NCBI GenBank assembly: GCA_021850835.1
Contig: JAJZKS010000051.1
Span: forward strand, 1-9,410
DNA length: 9,410 bases
Direction of reading: 5' to 3'
From: Thermoplasmata archaeon
Lineage (GTDB): Archaea; Thermoplasmatota; Thermoplasmata; Thermoplasmatales; Thermoplasmataceae
Shown here: piece by piece, positions 1 to 5,783 of the stretch
Numbering within the stretch: the stretch's first letter is position 1
Layout of the letters: each line of letters begins with the position of its first letter
Position numbers and translations under genes: made by a program
Notes under the pieces: model-generated
The model's database searches: none
What the model was told of the DNA's origin: nothing
Seen by the model: the letters and a program-made list of their open reading frames with translations, nothing else

Positions 1-91
1 TGCCATGGATGAAATCATGGGAGTACTGCGCACGACCACTAAGCCCAATCAACCTATTAAATGGCTTAGCAACCTAACCTGCCCCAATGTG

Positions 92-110
92 CTTATAAGA
101 ACCTATAAGA
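92..110 (+). promoter_or_regulatory. Tandem TATA-like boxes before the DUF427 gene
   Basis: Two near-identical AT-rich octamers, CTTATAAGA (92-100) and CCTATAAGA (102-110), lie in tandem. The centre of the second is about 27 bases before the ATG at 133, the distance expected in archaea between a TATA box and the transcription start. The transcript would therefore begin at or next to the start codon (leaderless). No Shine-Dalgarno sequence is visible before 133, which fits. The assignment rests on spacing and composition only. Confidence 0.45.
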
Positions 111-132
111 AAGATGATTGGCTGTTTAAGGC

Positions 133-522
133 ATGGGCGGCGAGAATCTGGGAGAACCAATAATTGATTATGAAAAAATGGGCCACAGCATCAGAGCCTA
201 CATGGTTGGCAAGGAAGTGGAGGTGGTGAAGGGTGGAACCACTATTGCAAGGACAAAGGATGCTATCCTTCTCCACGAGACAGGTCACAACCCGGTTTAT
301 TATTTTCCTTTAAAGGACGTCCGGAAAGGATGCCTTGAAGCTACAGGGACCAGGACAACCTGTCCATACAAAGGTGTGGCAAACTACTATAACATAAGGG
401 TGGGTGAAGTAATATCAATCGATTCTGTATGGCAGTATGCTGATTCAAAGGAGGAATTCAGGGCAATCAGAGAATATGTGGCCTTCTATCCCAACACAAT
501 CGATCAAATAAACGTGGGCTGA
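133..522 (+). CDS. DUF427 (NTP_transf_9) domain protein
   Basis: This 129-residue protein matches the DUF427 family, also named NTP_transf_9 in Pfam, almost end to end. Recognisable family stretches are the HNPVYYFPLKDV segment (about 52-63), TCPYKGVANYYNIRVG (76-91), and the VWQY plus IREYVAFYP segment near the C-terminus (99-120). Members are small, cytoplasmic, single-domain proteins found in bacteria and archaea. Their biochemical role is not firmly established, so no reaction is assigned. There is no signal peptide or membrane segment. The ATG at 133 was chosen because a TATA-like box lies 27 bases upstream; an in-frame ATG at 178 (residue 16) would also leave an intact domain and cannot be excluded. 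The gene stands alone: the next gene, vapB, is 225 bases downstream and has its own control region. Family assignment is secure, function is not. Confidence 0.88.
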   Translation: MGGENLGEPIIDYEKMGHSIRAYMVGKEVEVVKGGTTIARTKDAILLHETGHNPVYYFPLKDVRKGCLEATGTRTTCPYKGVANYYNIRVGEVISIDSVWQYADSKEEFRAIREYVAFYPNTIDQINVG

Positions 523-580
523 ACAATTCATTAAGGAAATAATCAGTCATAAGCAATGGAACTGATTATAACAATTTCAA

Positions 581-620
581 TATGGGCTTGACCTTATGAG
601 TTTATTCTTTTAAGCGAATA
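581..620 (+). repeat. 40-bp dispersed repeat, copy A
   Basis: This segment aligns without gaps to 1872-1911, with 33 of 40 identical positions by hand count. Two blocks are perfectly conserved: ATGGGCTTGACC (582-593 and 1873-1884) and TAAGCGAATA (611-620 and 1902-1911). It is followed by a small dyad TGAAT-T-ATTCA (623-633). The two copies are in the same orientation and bracket the vapBC pair. I see no coding potential in it. It could be a relic of a mobile element end, a recombination site or a dispersed intergenic repeat. Confidence 0.6.
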
Positions 621-690
621 CCTGAATTATTCATGTAGCGGACCAAAACTCGAGATTTCTCTTAGTAAGCCAAAACTTAATCGTTGTACA

Positions 691-739
691 GTTTATAGTA
701 CATGATGTAATACATCAAATAGAAATAATCGTAATACAT
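691..739 (+). promoter_or_regulatory. vapBC promoter and probable operator
   Basis: A perfect 15-bp palindrome, TGATGTA-A-TACATCA, occupies 703-717, and its half GTAATACAT (707-715) recurs at 731-739, 24 bp (about two helical turns) downstream. AT-rich TATA candidates are TTTATA (692-697) and AAATAAT (723-729); the second is about 22 bases before the vapB ATG at 748. VapB-type antitoxins with VapC partners commonly repress their own promoter by binding such dyads, so autoregulation is the natural inference. The symmetric sequence is seen directly; binding is not. Confidence 0.5.
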
Positions 740-747
740 TTAGTATT

Positions 748-975
748 ATGAAAAAGTCTGCCACAATCTCGGCTAAAATTTCGGAGGAAGAAAGGGATGA
801 GATCAGGAAACTCAAATTGAATCCTACAGAAATCATTAAAAAGGCAGTGCAGGAAGAAATTAAGAGAGCCCGGAATGAAGAGTTGATTAAAAAAATGAAA
901 GAAGTAAGGCCAATAATCTTGAAATTGAAGTTGGAGGAGATAGTGTCGGATATTCGGGAGGATCGGGAAAGATGA
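748..975 (+). CDS. vapB: VapB-type antitoxin
   Basis: A 75-residue, very charged protein immediately upstream of a PIN-domain toxin. The N-terminus looks like a short beta strand (SATISAKIS, about 4-12) followed by two helices (SEEERDEIRKL, then NPTEIIKKAVQEEIKRAR to about 42). This is the usual layout of a ribbon-helix-helix type DNA-binding domain in archaeal VapB proteins. The C-terminal part (43-75) is lysine/glutamate-rich with hydrophobic spacing, as expected for the segment that wraps the toxin. Its role would be to neutralise VapC by direct binding and to repress the operon through the palindrome at 703-717. The last codons overlap vapC in an ATGA arrangement at 972-975, implying translational coupling. 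Fold assignment is by pattern and gene context rather than strong sequence identity. Confidence 0.8.
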   Translation: MKKSATISAKISEEERDEIRKLKLNPTEIIKKAVQEEIKRARNEELIKKMKEVRPIILKLKLEEIVSDIREDRER

Positions 976-1358
976 ACCTTCTGGACGCTTCAGCAATCTT
1001 CAACCTCTTTCAGGGTGGTGAATACAAAGCACTCATTGCAGGCGCCACGATTCCTCTTGCAAGGTATGAAATAGGCAACATCCTTTGGAAAAATCACAAA
1101 ATCAGAAAGAGGATCTCAAAAGATGAAGCGAAGGAATCCGGGGCTGTTATGTTTGAGTTACTTGATGCAATGGAACTTATCTCTCCAGCATTAGTTTCAA
1201 CACTGAGTTTATCCCTGGAAGAGGGTTTGACATTCTACGATTCATCATATCTTGTTGCTGCCATTGAAAGTGGTTACGAGCTTGTCACAGACGATATAAA
1301 ATTATATGGTATCGCGAATCTTAGGGTTTCGGCACGGAAAAGTTCAGATCTAAAGTAA
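972..1358 (+). CDS. vapC: VapC-type PIN-domain ribonuclease toxin
   Basis: A 128-residue PIN-domain protein, full length for the family. The acidic residues that bind the metal are all in place: D5 in MNLLDASAIF, E33 in ARYEIGN, D90 in TFYDSSYL, and D107 (or D108) in LVTDD. VapC toxins are Mg2+/Mn2+-dependent endoribonucleases that cut tRNA or rRNA sites and stop growth when not held by VapB; the target here cannot be predicted. The ATG at 972 overlaps the vapB stop codon (ATGA). No frameshift or missing residue is visible, so the toxin appears intact. A T-run follows the stop codon. The pair sits between direct repeats in an AT-rich, gene-poor stretch, consistent with a module acquired by transfer. 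Confidence 0.9.
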   Translation: MNLLDASAIFNLFQGGEYKALIAGATIPLARYEIGNILWKNHKIRKRISKDEAKESGAVMFELLDAMELISPALVSTLSLSLEEGLTFYDSSYLVAAIESGYELVTDDIKLYGIANLRVSARKSSDLK

Positions 1359-1365
1359 TCCAGGT

Positions 1366-1376
1366 TCTATTTTTTA
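1366..1376 (+). terminator. T-rich terminator after vapC
   Basis: A run of six T (1370-1375) lies 12 bases after the vapC stop codon within TTCTATTTTTTAC. Archaeal transcription commonly ends at such U-tracts without a hairpin, and none is visible here. Confidence 0.45.
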
Positions 1377-1514
1377 CCTAATAAATAGCTACGTTCTACA
1401 AGATTTAAGACAGCGACTTAATGTTGGCCTTGGCAATGGTTACATTAATCTTGCAATTGCAATTCTGACATTCAGATATAGAAGTATCCCGGCTAAACTT
1501 GACTTATTCATTAA

Positions 1515-1531
1515 AGCGAATACTATTCGCT
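1515..1531. repeat. Perfect palindrome AGCGAATA-C-TATTCGCT
   Basis: Two perfectly complementary 8-base arms are separated by a single C. The left arm is the terminal AGCGAATA of the dispersed 40-bp repeat, here meeting its own reverse complement. Upstream CTTGAC (1498-1503) adds to the likeness with the repeat family. It could be a protein-binding dyad or the join of two inverted repeat ends. Confidence 0.5.
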
Positions 1532-1740
1532 ATTCAAGAAATACACAAGTCTGCAAAACACCACATTATAAAAAACCCATTAGAGGGCTCCACGGAAACG
1601 GTGATGTTTTTTGCGTGTGTAACCCGACCATTCTGAATCTGTCGAACGGCAATAATTGTATCTCTGTTATGCATTGGTTATACAGAGCATATACATGGAT
1701 TACACCATCATACTTATTTAATTCACTGCGTGCTAGTCTA

Positions 1741-1766
1741 GATTCGCTTAAATTCTTAAGCGAGTC
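1741..1766. repeat. Inverted repeat with TTAAGCGA core
   Basis: TCGCTTAA (1744-1751) and TTAAGCGA (1756-1763) are perfect complements around the spacer ATTC. After one mismatched pair (1743 with 1764), GA and TC extend the symmetry to 1741-1766. The arms are the same core that ends the 40-bp repeats, so this looks like another family member, best aligned to the repeat's reverse complement. Confidence 0.5.
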
Positions 1767-1871
1767 CAATTGAAAAAGAAGTCCCATTCCAAAATTCACT
1801 TAACGAAAAAAGGGCTTAATCCGGTGTTTCCGATTAAAAGGCACGTGAAAATATGTGGTTCCAAAAATATT

Positions 1872-1911
1872 AATGGGCTTGACCGTATGCGCTTAATTTT
1901 ATAAGCGAATA
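1872..1911 (+). repeat. 40-bp dispersed repeat, copy B
   Basis: Second copy of the element at 581-620, in the same orientation (33 of 40 positions identical by hand count). In this copy CGCTTA (1890-1895) and TAAGCG (1902-1907) form an inverted repeat around a 6-base AT spacer, so it could form a hairpin. In copy A the left arm is degenerate. It lies about 500 bases after vapC. Confidence 0.6.
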
Positions 1912-2023
1912 TTAAAATCTAGAATTTTTCCAAACGGCAAAGATCTCGTCAGCTTTATAAGAATCTCTACTAAAATTAATATTGTTGTAATTCAGTTTAA
2001 GCGATTAACGACAAACAATAGGT

Positions 2024-2191
2024 ATGTCCTTAAGCGAAGATAATCCAGAAGATGCAATAATACGACAAGAATCAGAAGTTGACATATTAAAATTGGATCT
2101 TTATGAAATATACACAGATATCGATTCAACTACAAAATTGGGGCTTGAAGAATTAAATGGTTATCTAGAGAATTTAAAAGAAGAGTCATAA
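2024..2191 (+). CDS. Small acidic protein of unknown function
   Basis: A 55-codon frame opening with ATG (MSLSEDNPEDAII...) and ending with TAA. The product is acidic, rich in Glu, Asp and Leu, and likely mostly helical, with no cysteine pairs, signal peptide or membrane segment. I do not recognise a family. The frame is followed nine bases later by another small open frame on the same strand, so the two may have formed a short operon. Support is modest: an ATG start, natural-looking amino acid composition and a compact position. The sequence at and before its start (TTTAAGCGA at 1996-2004, CTTAAGCGA at 2029-2037) contains the core motif of the local repeats, so the frame may partly overlap repeat-derived DNA. 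Confidence 0.4.
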   Translation: MSLSEDNPEDAIIRQESEVDILKLDLYEIYTDIDSTTKLGLEELNGYLENLKEES

Positions 2192-2215
2192 AAATTCTAC
2201 TTGGAAAAGGAATCA

Positions 2216-2320
2216 ATGATATATGAAGCCATAAATATCTTGACGGATGCAAATGAAGAATTAAGCAATTTTACACGCAAAATATACAGCTATTACGACA
2301 AAATCTATATTTTCACGATT
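2216..2320 (+). pseudogene. 5' fragment of an unknown gene, cut at a rearrangement
   Basis: From the ATG at 2216 (AAGGA at 2207-2211 could serve as a Shine-Dalgarno) the frame reads MIYEAINILTDANEELSNF and on to about residue 35. It looks like an ordinary helical protein start. After about 2320 the same frame continues to 2431, but those bases are the antisense of a porG remnant (see 2320-2708), so the continued reading is not native protein. The original 3' part is absent, and the true gene was presumably longer. A TTG at 2201 would add five residues. No family is recognised. Confidence 0.35.
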
Positions 2321-2708
2321 GGGTTTGCCCTGCTTCCAAGGTTGAGCGAAACAGCTATTGAAGTTGTATCAACCGTAACTGTTGTCCTGTTAAGGTTGAA
2401 CTCCGGGGGTACTTTCTTGAATTTATTGTGATAATCCAGTTTTCAGGGACCTCTGATAATGCATTGCCCTCTTTCTGGACATAGGGATCCAGGTTAACAA
2501 CAACATCGGGTTGGTAAATCTGCGACTTGATGAGGATTGGTTCGTCATCAATCCTTGTAAAGGCTGTAACAGGTGCACCCCTCCTCTTGGCACAGAAAAA
2601 GGGGAAGGAAATAACATACTTTCCTTTCTTAAAGGCAGCCCTGGCAAGAATTTGCGGCGCGGTCAATGCACCCTCTCAGCCCTTGCCATGGAATCTTGTA
2701 TAGTCCAT
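2320..2708 (-). pseudogene. porG: Decayed 2-oxoacid:ferredoxin oxidoreductase gamma subunit
   Basis: Read on the minus strand from the ATG at 2706-2708, the product begins MDYTRFHGKG, then a TGA stop (2676-2678), then EGALTAPQILARAAFKKGKY. This is the RFHGRGGQGAVTAPQILA start of PorG/gamma subunits, with a stop in place of a glycine. The family features FF-A-RRGAPV (Cys where Gly is usual), DEPILI-SQIYQPDVVV-LDP and a NSRKYP segment follow. At a G5 run (2405-2409 on plus) the frame breaks. In the next frame the protein resumes as PEFNLNRTTVTVDTTSIAV then LGSRANPIV, as in the family, and homology ends near 2320. About 129 of the usual 175-185 residues remain. The intact enzyme oxidises pyruvate or a related 2-oxoacid to an acyl-CoA using ferredoxin. 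With a stop, a frameshift and no 3' end, this copy is dead. Confidence 0.85.
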
Positions 2709-2774
2709 TGTCTCACCAAATAAAATCAGCCCAACTCTATTAATAAACGACCCTTAAAAAAGCAAGTATTTAAG
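2709..2774 (-). promoter_or_regulatory. Relic promoter and ribosome binding site of porG
   Basis: On the minus strand GGTGA lies 4 bases before the porG ATG, a good Shine-Dalgarno match. AT-rich TATA candidates are CTTAAATA (2767-2774) and TTTATTAATA (around 2740-2750). The first would give a leader of about 35 bases, the second about 15. The start region thus looks native even though the gene is broken, suggesting the fragment kept its own 5' end. Confidence 0.4.
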
Positions 2775-2811
2775 CTGATTTCAATAGACCCTAACATTAC
2801 GTACCCATTAT

Positions 2812-3051
2812 TTATTGTTTCAGGAGAATATGCACTGGTAAAGAGTAAAGTATATTAGTTACTGAATTAGACCTCTGCATTGCCGGAGGCATCAGCCGGA
2901 AAACTTTGCATAATGAGGCTGCAACCTGATAAATCTGCCTGAATGTCCTCAGCGGATATCTGCTGTATAGCCAGGTGTCATGCCGATTTTCCCTTTGAAA
3001 TGCCTTGAAACATTGCAGTATCTGCCAGCGCGTGTTTGCCAAAAGTATTAT
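2812..3051 (-). pseudogene. Unrecognised coding relic
   Basis: On the minus strand an open frame starts just after a TAA near 3062 and runs through ILLANTRWQILQCFKAF, then QRENRHDTWLYSRYPL and TFRQIYQVAASLCKVF to MPPAM, ending at 2812. It has no convincing start; the best candidate is a TTG at 3040-3042. The Trp-, Tyr- and Arg-rich composition and higher GC than the surroundings look like real protein, perhaps the terminal part of a transposase, but I cannot place it in a family. The stretch after MPPAMQ looks less protein-like. It lies between a dead porG and the zinc-ribbon gene, fitting a debris zone. It could also be a chance frame. Confidence 0.25.
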
Positions 3052-3065
3052 GCTTTTATTTTATA
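3046..3065 (+). promoter_or_regulatory. AT-rich promoter region of the zinc-ribbon gene
   Basis: TATTAT (3046-3051) lies about 25 bases before the ATG at 3073 and fits a leaderless start. A stronger-looking TTTTATTTTATA (3053-3064) is too close to the ATG to serve it. No Shine-Dalgarno is present before the ATG. Confidence 0.3.
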
Positions 3066-3072
3066 ACTCATA

Positions 3073-3282
3073 ATGCCACCGGAACTTACAGGAAAGTTTG
3101 AATTGAAGTGCTCTAAATGCGGATCAGAGGAAATCAAGATAATGGATCCTGAAAACGTGATCGTGGATTATGATGAAAACAATACTTCGGGGGAAAACCC
3201 CCTCTACGAGGAACTGGTAAGCAACGATGTGTACATAAAATGCACCAAATGCGACAATCATGTCTCCATAAAATTTGACTGA
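3073..3282 (+). CDS. Small zinc-ribbon protein of unknown function
   Basis: A 69-residue acidic protein with two CxxC knuckles, C13-S-K-C16 (KCSKCGSEE) and C57-T-K-C60 (KCTKCDNH), about 40 residues apart. This is the standard geometry for one structural zinc ion in a zinc ribbon. The loop between them is strongly acidic (DPENVIVDYDENN). Archaea encode many such stand-alone ribbons in transcription, translation or protein contacts, but nothing here points to a specific role. The protein lacks a membrane segment and appears complete. It converges on the GH15 gene 101 bases downstream. Bases 3143-3268, covering about residues 25-65, recur perfectly inverted at the right end of the window (9285-9410). 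The copy here is the intact one. Confidence 0.75.
   Translation: MPPELTGKFELKCSKCGSEEIKIMDPENVIVDYDENNTSGENPLYEELVSNDVYIKCTKCDNHVSIKFD
3143..3268 (+). repeat. 126-bp inverted repeat, left copy (within zinc-ribbon gene)
   Basis: Every base pairs with 9410 down to 9285 (paired positions sum to 12553). The match stops at 3269/9284, where T faces G, while the other edge is set by the window end. This copy lies in an intact gene and is taken as the parent. Confidence 0.97.
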
Positions 3283-3383
3283 TTCTTCCCCTTATCCAAA
3301 ATGGCTGCAGTGCGGGGCTTCATTTCACATTCTAAGGGAATGTCGCCCGCTGTGCATGCCGAACAGAGGCGGGGCAAGACTTT

Positions 3384-5771
3384 TCAGACAACACTGACAG
3401 AGAAATTGCATCCCTCCCATTTTCCTTCACCAAGCCAGTAAATGGTGAACTCTACCGAAGTGCCTTTCACCATGTCTCTGGTTGGAATATCAGCATAGTG
3501 AATTCCCAATCCGGAATCATTTGTATCGGTCTCGTTCCTACTTTTCCACTGATCTGATGTCCAAACGACCCTTCCTGGATCGAACAGGGAGATCCTCAGT
3601 GTCAGGCCATGTTTTATCCACGTAAATTTGTTGTTGAAAGTCCAGTCAAATAACTCAGCTCCGGTCTGGTGTTCAAGGTACCGTGTTCTCGTGGCCTCTG
3701 GCATATCGAAAATACTTTTGTCGGCTATTGACCTGCAGAGTTTGAGGTACTCTGCATGTGCCCAAACAAGTGGCATAGCTGAACCGGCCGGCTTGCCGTT
3801 TTTAAGGCCCCTTTGCGGAATATCTTCCGCGTCCCAGACCTGTTCAGGAAGAAGGATTCCGTTCCCAGTCTGCTGTTCCATGACTTGCCTTAACTTGATC
3901 GCCTCTTCCAGCCTGCCTGCACTGACTTCGAGGTGCCCGCGCTCCCCGCTGAACAATGGCCATGCCCTGCCTATCCCCGTTCCATCAAATGGAGAACCGT
4001 CACCATGCTCGCCATATCCGTCCCCGTTGTACCTATGCCAGGCGGGCCCTGTTTCTGTCTCAGTCTTAAGGAGCGCATCTATGACCTTGAGGGTATTTAG
4101 AATTCTTGGATCATCGGGCATCCGTATGCCTAGCCTTACCAACGCAATGGCATCCACGCTCACTTCGTTCTCCTCTTTTATGGCATTCTGCCCGTCCGGC
4201 CTGTTCTTTATGAGTATAGTCTCATCTACCTCTTCACCCGGAGGGTCCTGCAGCCTTGATGGAGGGGCAATCCTGACATAGTAACCATCAACCCCATTTT
4301 TATCTGCGATATCAGTGCCTGATACGTATGTCCAGTAGTCCAGCTGTTCGCAGTAGTAATCGGCCCTTTTCCTTAGAATTTCTGCAGCAGCCGATTCCTT
4401 ATTTACTTCAGCCATGTCTGCGGCTGATAGGAGGCCACCTATCTCCACAGCAAGGGTGAAGGGAGACAAACCACCATCTTCCTCCCATCTGTCCTGCTGG
4501 GTTGAAGGGCCTTCACGGAGGAGGAAACCTGCAGCTTTTTTCACCATCGGCCAGACAAAACCTGGATCCAGGTCTCCCATTCGCCTTAGTTTATCAGCAA
4601 GCAGGATAGGAAATGCAACCTCGTCCAGCTGGATCCCCTTCCAGTAACCGGAACCGTCCAGCCACATGTTCTGTGGCCACCTGCCGTCTTTTTCCTGGGT
4701 GACCATAAGAAATCTTAAAGCTGCCTCCGCACCTCTTATGTCTCCAACTGCAAGCTGGGCCATTGCTGTCTGTACCATGTCGCGGGTCCAGACCAGGTGG
4801 TAACCGCCCATGTCATCGTCTCCCTTCGAGCTTCCCCATGGAATTGAAAGGCTGGCTATCAGGGCTCCCGGAAACTTTTGCTTTGCCTGGTGCACCTTTA
4901 GGACGGAGAGGCTTATTTCATAAAGCAATGTTGAAGCGTTCCTGCCGTTTTTTATGCCGCATTCCCGGAAATATCCTTTCCACTCGTTCTCATATTTCTG
5001 GGCCACTGCATTCATGTCCTTGAGCATGGTGTATTTTGCCTTAAGGGCTGCTTCTTCCGGGGTCATGCCGAATCCGGTGAAGACTGAGAATTCCCCGTCG
5101 GCTGGGACGATTACCTCTGCACCAAGTGCAACGTTCCCATCCCTGGCAGTGTTGAAGTCCCAAGTCATACTTCCATTAGCGTGTATGTCCTGCCATGGGT
5201 CAGAATAACCCACATAACCACAACTCATTTTTCTGAAGCCTGTGTTGGAGCAGGCAGCAATGGAAATGCCATTCCTGCGGGCAAAGAGCATCGGGATCCC
5301 TTTGTATTCACCGATCCAGGCATCATTTCCGTAGCCTGCATTCTGGATGTGCGGAGCAAGAAGCAGGTAAACGCTGTAATCGCCCTGCGCTCCCGTTAAT
5401 GCCTGGAAGGACACTTTCTGGATGAGGACGTCAGCATCCGGGTCGGTGAAAATGGTTTTCCTGATCCGGTACCGTTCCTCCCTGCATGTGTTTTCCACTT
5501 CGTAGAGGGGGACCCCCCGGCTCCTGAAGGCCGTCCTGTGCACTGTATCCTTCCGTTCCTCTGAAAAGAAATTTTCCGCAGTAACCAAGAACTGCATATC
5601 CCTTGTGTTTGCTATGTCAATCCTGGGATAGTACACTTCATTGACAATTCCGTGAGATATGGTGAACCAGACAAAGCTGTGGGAGGAAAGGGCTGTGCCA
5701 ACACCATCCTTTGCACTTCTTGTCCATTTAGGCGGCATTCCCGGATGACCAAAAGCCCGGTTTTCATTCAT
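3384..5771 (-). CDS. GH15 glucoamylase / glucodextranase-type glucohydrolase
   Basis: A 795-residue, three-part enzyme. Residues 1 to about 275 form the glucodextranase-type N-terminal beta domain (KWTRSAKDGVGTALSS, then FVWFTISHGIVNEVYYPR). About 280-690 is the GH15 alpha/alpha-barrel, with HLVWTRDM (325-332), the general acid E384 in GIQLDEVAFPI, RWEEDGGLSPFTLA (428-441) and the general base E674 in PLVWAHAEYLKL. About 700-795 is a C-terminal beta domain (WTSDQW, GLGIHYADIPT, FTIYWLGEGKWEG). The family releases beta-glucose from non-reducing ends of alpha-glucans by inversion. There is no signal peptide, so it should act in the cytoplasm, here probably on the polymer made by the divergent glgB-glgE genes. 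The three-domain layout of about 800 residues is, to my knowledge, commoner in bacteria than in archaea, whose GH15 proteins are often about 620 residues. Some Thermoplasma GH15 enzymes are trehalases, so specificity remains open. Confidence 0.92.
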   Translation of the reverse strand: MNENRAFGHPGMPPKWTRSAKDGVGTALSSHSFVWFTISHGIVNEVYYPRIDIANTRDMQFLVTAENFFSEERKDTVHRTAFRSRGVPLYEVENTCREERYRIRKTIFTDPDADVLIQKVSFQALTGAQGDYSVYLLLAPHIQNAGYGNDAWIGEYKGIPMLFARRNGISIAACSNTGFRKMSCGYVGYSDPWQDIHANGSMTWDFNTARDGNVALGAEVIVPADGEFSVFTGFGMTPEEAALKAKYTMLKDMNAVAQKYENEWKGYFRECGIKNGRNASTLLYEISLSVLKVHQAKQKFPGALIASLSIPWGSSKGDDDMGGYHLVWTRDMVQTAMAQLAVGDIRGAEAALRFLMVTQEKDGRWPQNMWLDGSGYWKGIQLDEVAFPILLADKLRRMGDLDPGFVWPMVKKAAGFLLREGPSTQQDRWEEDGGLSPFTLAVEIGGLLSAADMAEVNKESAAAEILRKRADYYCEQLDYWTYVSGTDIADKNGVDGYYVRIAPPSRLQDPPGEEVDETILIKNRPDGQNAIKEENEVSVDAIALVRLGIRMPDDPRILNTLKVIDALLKTETETGPAWHRYNGDGYGEHGDGSPFDGTGIGRAWPLFSGERGHLEVSAGRLEEAIKLRQVMEQQTGNGILLPEQVWDAEDIPQRGLKNGKPAGSAMPLVWAHAEYLKLCRSIADKSIFDMPEATRTRYLEHQTGAELFDWTFNNKFTWIKHGLTLRISLFDPGRVVWTSDQWKSRNETDTNDSGLGIHYADIPTRDMVKGTSVEFTIYWLGEGKWEGCNFSVSVV

Positions 5772-5783
5772 ACAGCCAAATCA

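Larger units (their letters stand above)
1377..2023. other. AT-rich gene-poor stretch with palindromes and repeats
   Basis: About 650 bases with no reading frame I recognise on either strand. It contains short sequences sharing the core TTAAGCGA. CTTGAC (1498-1503) followed by TTAAAGCGAATA (1511-1522) resembles a shortened copy of the 40-bp repeat. A perfect 17-bp palindrome lies at 1515-1531. A hairpin-like dyad lies at 1741-1766, the second full repeat copy at 1872-1911, and single core matches near 1997-2003. A CATTATAAAAAA stretch at 1562-1573 is TATA-like, but no gene follows it. No tRNA, rRNA or CRISPR pattern was found. Confidence 0.5.

Noticed and set aside
2..163. Open frame from the window edge (ATG at 5), ending NQ-stop at 163
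   Set aside because: It overlaps the DUF427 start by 31 bases in another frame, spans the tandem TATA-like boxes, and resembles no family I know. It could be the tail of an upstream gene, but the evidence is too thin.
1600..1640. Box C/D-like small RNA (GTGATGT followed by CTGA)
   Set aside because: The C box is imperfect and no convincing C'/D' pair or terminal stem is visible.
1566..1799. 77-codon minus-strand frame in the AT-rich stretch
   Set aside because: No recognisable family, low-quality composition, and it runs through the palindrome at 1741-1766; likely chance.
2201..2431. 76-codon plus-strand frame taken as one gene
   Set aside because: Its second half (from about 2320) is exactly antisense to recognisable porG sequence, so the full-length product is an artefact of a rearrangement junction.
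3327..3343. Hairpin ACATTC-TAAGG-GAATGT between the convergent zinc-ribbon and GH15 genes
   Set aside because: Arms are only six bases and no T-run follows on either strand, so it is not a convincing terminator.
3628..4281. 217-codon plus-strand frame opposite the GH15 gene
   Set aside because: It lies wholly antisense to a well-matched GH15 catalytic domain and has the Ser/Pro/Leu-rich composition typical of a shadow frame.
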